DNA of 64,000 nucleotides from Flavobacterium psychrophilum (GTDB lineage: Bacteria > Bacteroidota > Bacteroidia > Flavobacteriales > Flavobacteriaceae). The notes beneath the pieces were generated by a model. That model was not told where the DNA came from and searched no databases. It saw only the letters and a list, made by a program, of their open reading frames with translations. The stretch is taken from contig CAMAWT010000001.1 in NCBI GenBank assembly GCA_945862065.1, forward strand, positions 62,001 to 126,000. Direction: 5' to 3'. Position numbers and translations under genes: made by a program. Each line of letters begins with the position of its first letter. Position 1 is the first letter of the stretch. Positions 63,452 to 64,000 of this stretch are shown piece after piece.

Positions 63452-64000
63452 ATGGCTACTACAAAAGAATTAAGCGTTGAGGAAAAATTAAGAGCGCTCT
63501 ATGATTTACAATTAATAGATTCAAGAATTGATGAAATCAGAAACGTAAGGGGTGAATTGCCTTTAGAAGTGGAAGATTTAGAAGACGAAGTGACTGGTTT
63601 AACTACCCGTTTAGAAAAATTACAAAATGATTTGGTTTCAATTGAAACTACTATCAAAGAAAAAAAGAATGCAATTGATAATCATCAAATTGCGATAAAA
63701 AAATATTCTGAACAACAAAAAGACGTTCGAAATAACAGAGAATTTAATGCGTTAACAAAGGAAGTTGAGTTTCAAGAATTAGAAATTCAATTGGCTGAAA
63801 AACAAATTAAAGAATTGAGAGCTAACAGCGAACATAAGAAAGAAGTTATTTCAGGTTCAAAAGAACGTTTGGATCAAAAATCAAATCATTTAAAACACAA
63901 AAAAACGGAATTAAGTGATATCATGTCTGAAACAGAGAAAGAAGAAACCTTCTTGTCTGCGAAATCATCAGAATTTGAATCTAAAATTGAAGACCGTTTA
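63452..64000 (+). CDS. Coiled-coil C4-type zinc-ribbon protein, 5' part
   Basis: The gene begins with ATG 63452 and runs off the window. The visible 183 residues start MATTKELSVEEKLRALYDLQLID and are almost entirely long charged helices with heptads (RLEKLQNDL, LAEKQIKEL, HKKTELSDI). This matches the N-terminal part of the zf-RING_7/C4-type zinc-ribbon family, whose zinc ribbon would come after the edge. The family is often encoded next to Nif3-like genes, as here with three bases between. Role unknown. Only the coiled-coil part is seen. Confidence 0.85.
   Translation, partial: MATTKELSVEEKLRALYDLQLIDSRIDEIRNVRGELPLEVEDLEDEVTGLTTRLEKLQNDLVSIETTIKEKKNAIDNHQIAIKKYSEQQKDVRNNREFNALTKEVEFQELEIQLAEKQIKELRANSEHKKEVISGSKERLDQKSNHLKHKKTELSDIMSETEKEETFLSAKSSEFESKIEDRL

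Overview
The window is a stretch of chromosome from a Bacteroidota member of the family Flavobacteriaceae, most like Flavobacterium. The DNA is AT-rich. Start codons follow A-rich leaders without Shine-Dalgarno sequences. Many genes sit behind the Bacteroidota promoter box TAnnTTTG. Typical flavobacterial families are present (DUF1573, DUF3810, DUF4252, DUF5777, DUF6265, SusC/FecA-like TonB-dependent receptors). Gene density is high and the content is mostly core metabolism. There is no prophage, insertion sequence, integron or CRISPR array. Two genes are cut by the window edges: an amino acid permease at the start and a zinc-ribbon coiled-coil protein at the end.

Layout. From 1 to 9.8 kb lie translation genes (typA, rpsT, tRNA-Glu, proS, rimO) with a repeat-rich surface lipoprotein, a FadL-like porin and a DUF1573 protein. 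From 9.9 to 18.6 kb come a two-component system, a four-gene exported-protein operon (OB-fold, DUF5777 barrel, lipoprotein cytochrome c, YceI), a stand-alone B12-binding radical SAM enzyme, and bshC for bacillithiol. From 18.7 to 30.6 kb come valS, a second DUF1573 protein, an aminotransferase, a tight block (DUF2520, KdsC-like phosphatase, divergent UbiA-like protein, Maf), and an exported PIG-L deacetylase followed by a 34-residue membrane microprotein and a sodium:solute symporter.

From 30.7 to 39.1 kb is a region tied together by vitamin B12. It holds a CarH-like regulator with the full cobalamin photoreceptor signature, crtI and crtB, a DUF4252 protein, then a TonB-dependent receptor behind a cobalamin riboswitch, facing a binding lipoprotein and a BtuC-like permease. 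B12 taken up here could serve the regulator of the carotenoid genes next door. From 39.4 to 49.2 kb lie a hydrolase, pyrF, prfA, an exported catalase-peroxidase, a siderophore-type receptor and a HigBA-type toxin-antitoxin pair. From 49.7 kb to the end lie tonB, a NUDIX hydrolase, an acyltransferase, an ECF sigma factor with a membrane partner, NADH dehydrogenase II, pepD, lipA, a cation efflux protein, gap, lpxK and a Nif3-family gene.

The least ordinary features are a family of about eight interspersed hairpin elements in the larger intergenic gaps, the 34-residue microprotein coupled to the symporter, the exported cytochrome c/YceI/DUF5777/OB-fold operon, and a UbiA-family protein whose metal-binding motifs have eroded. 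All function calls come from reading motifs by eye; no database search was run.
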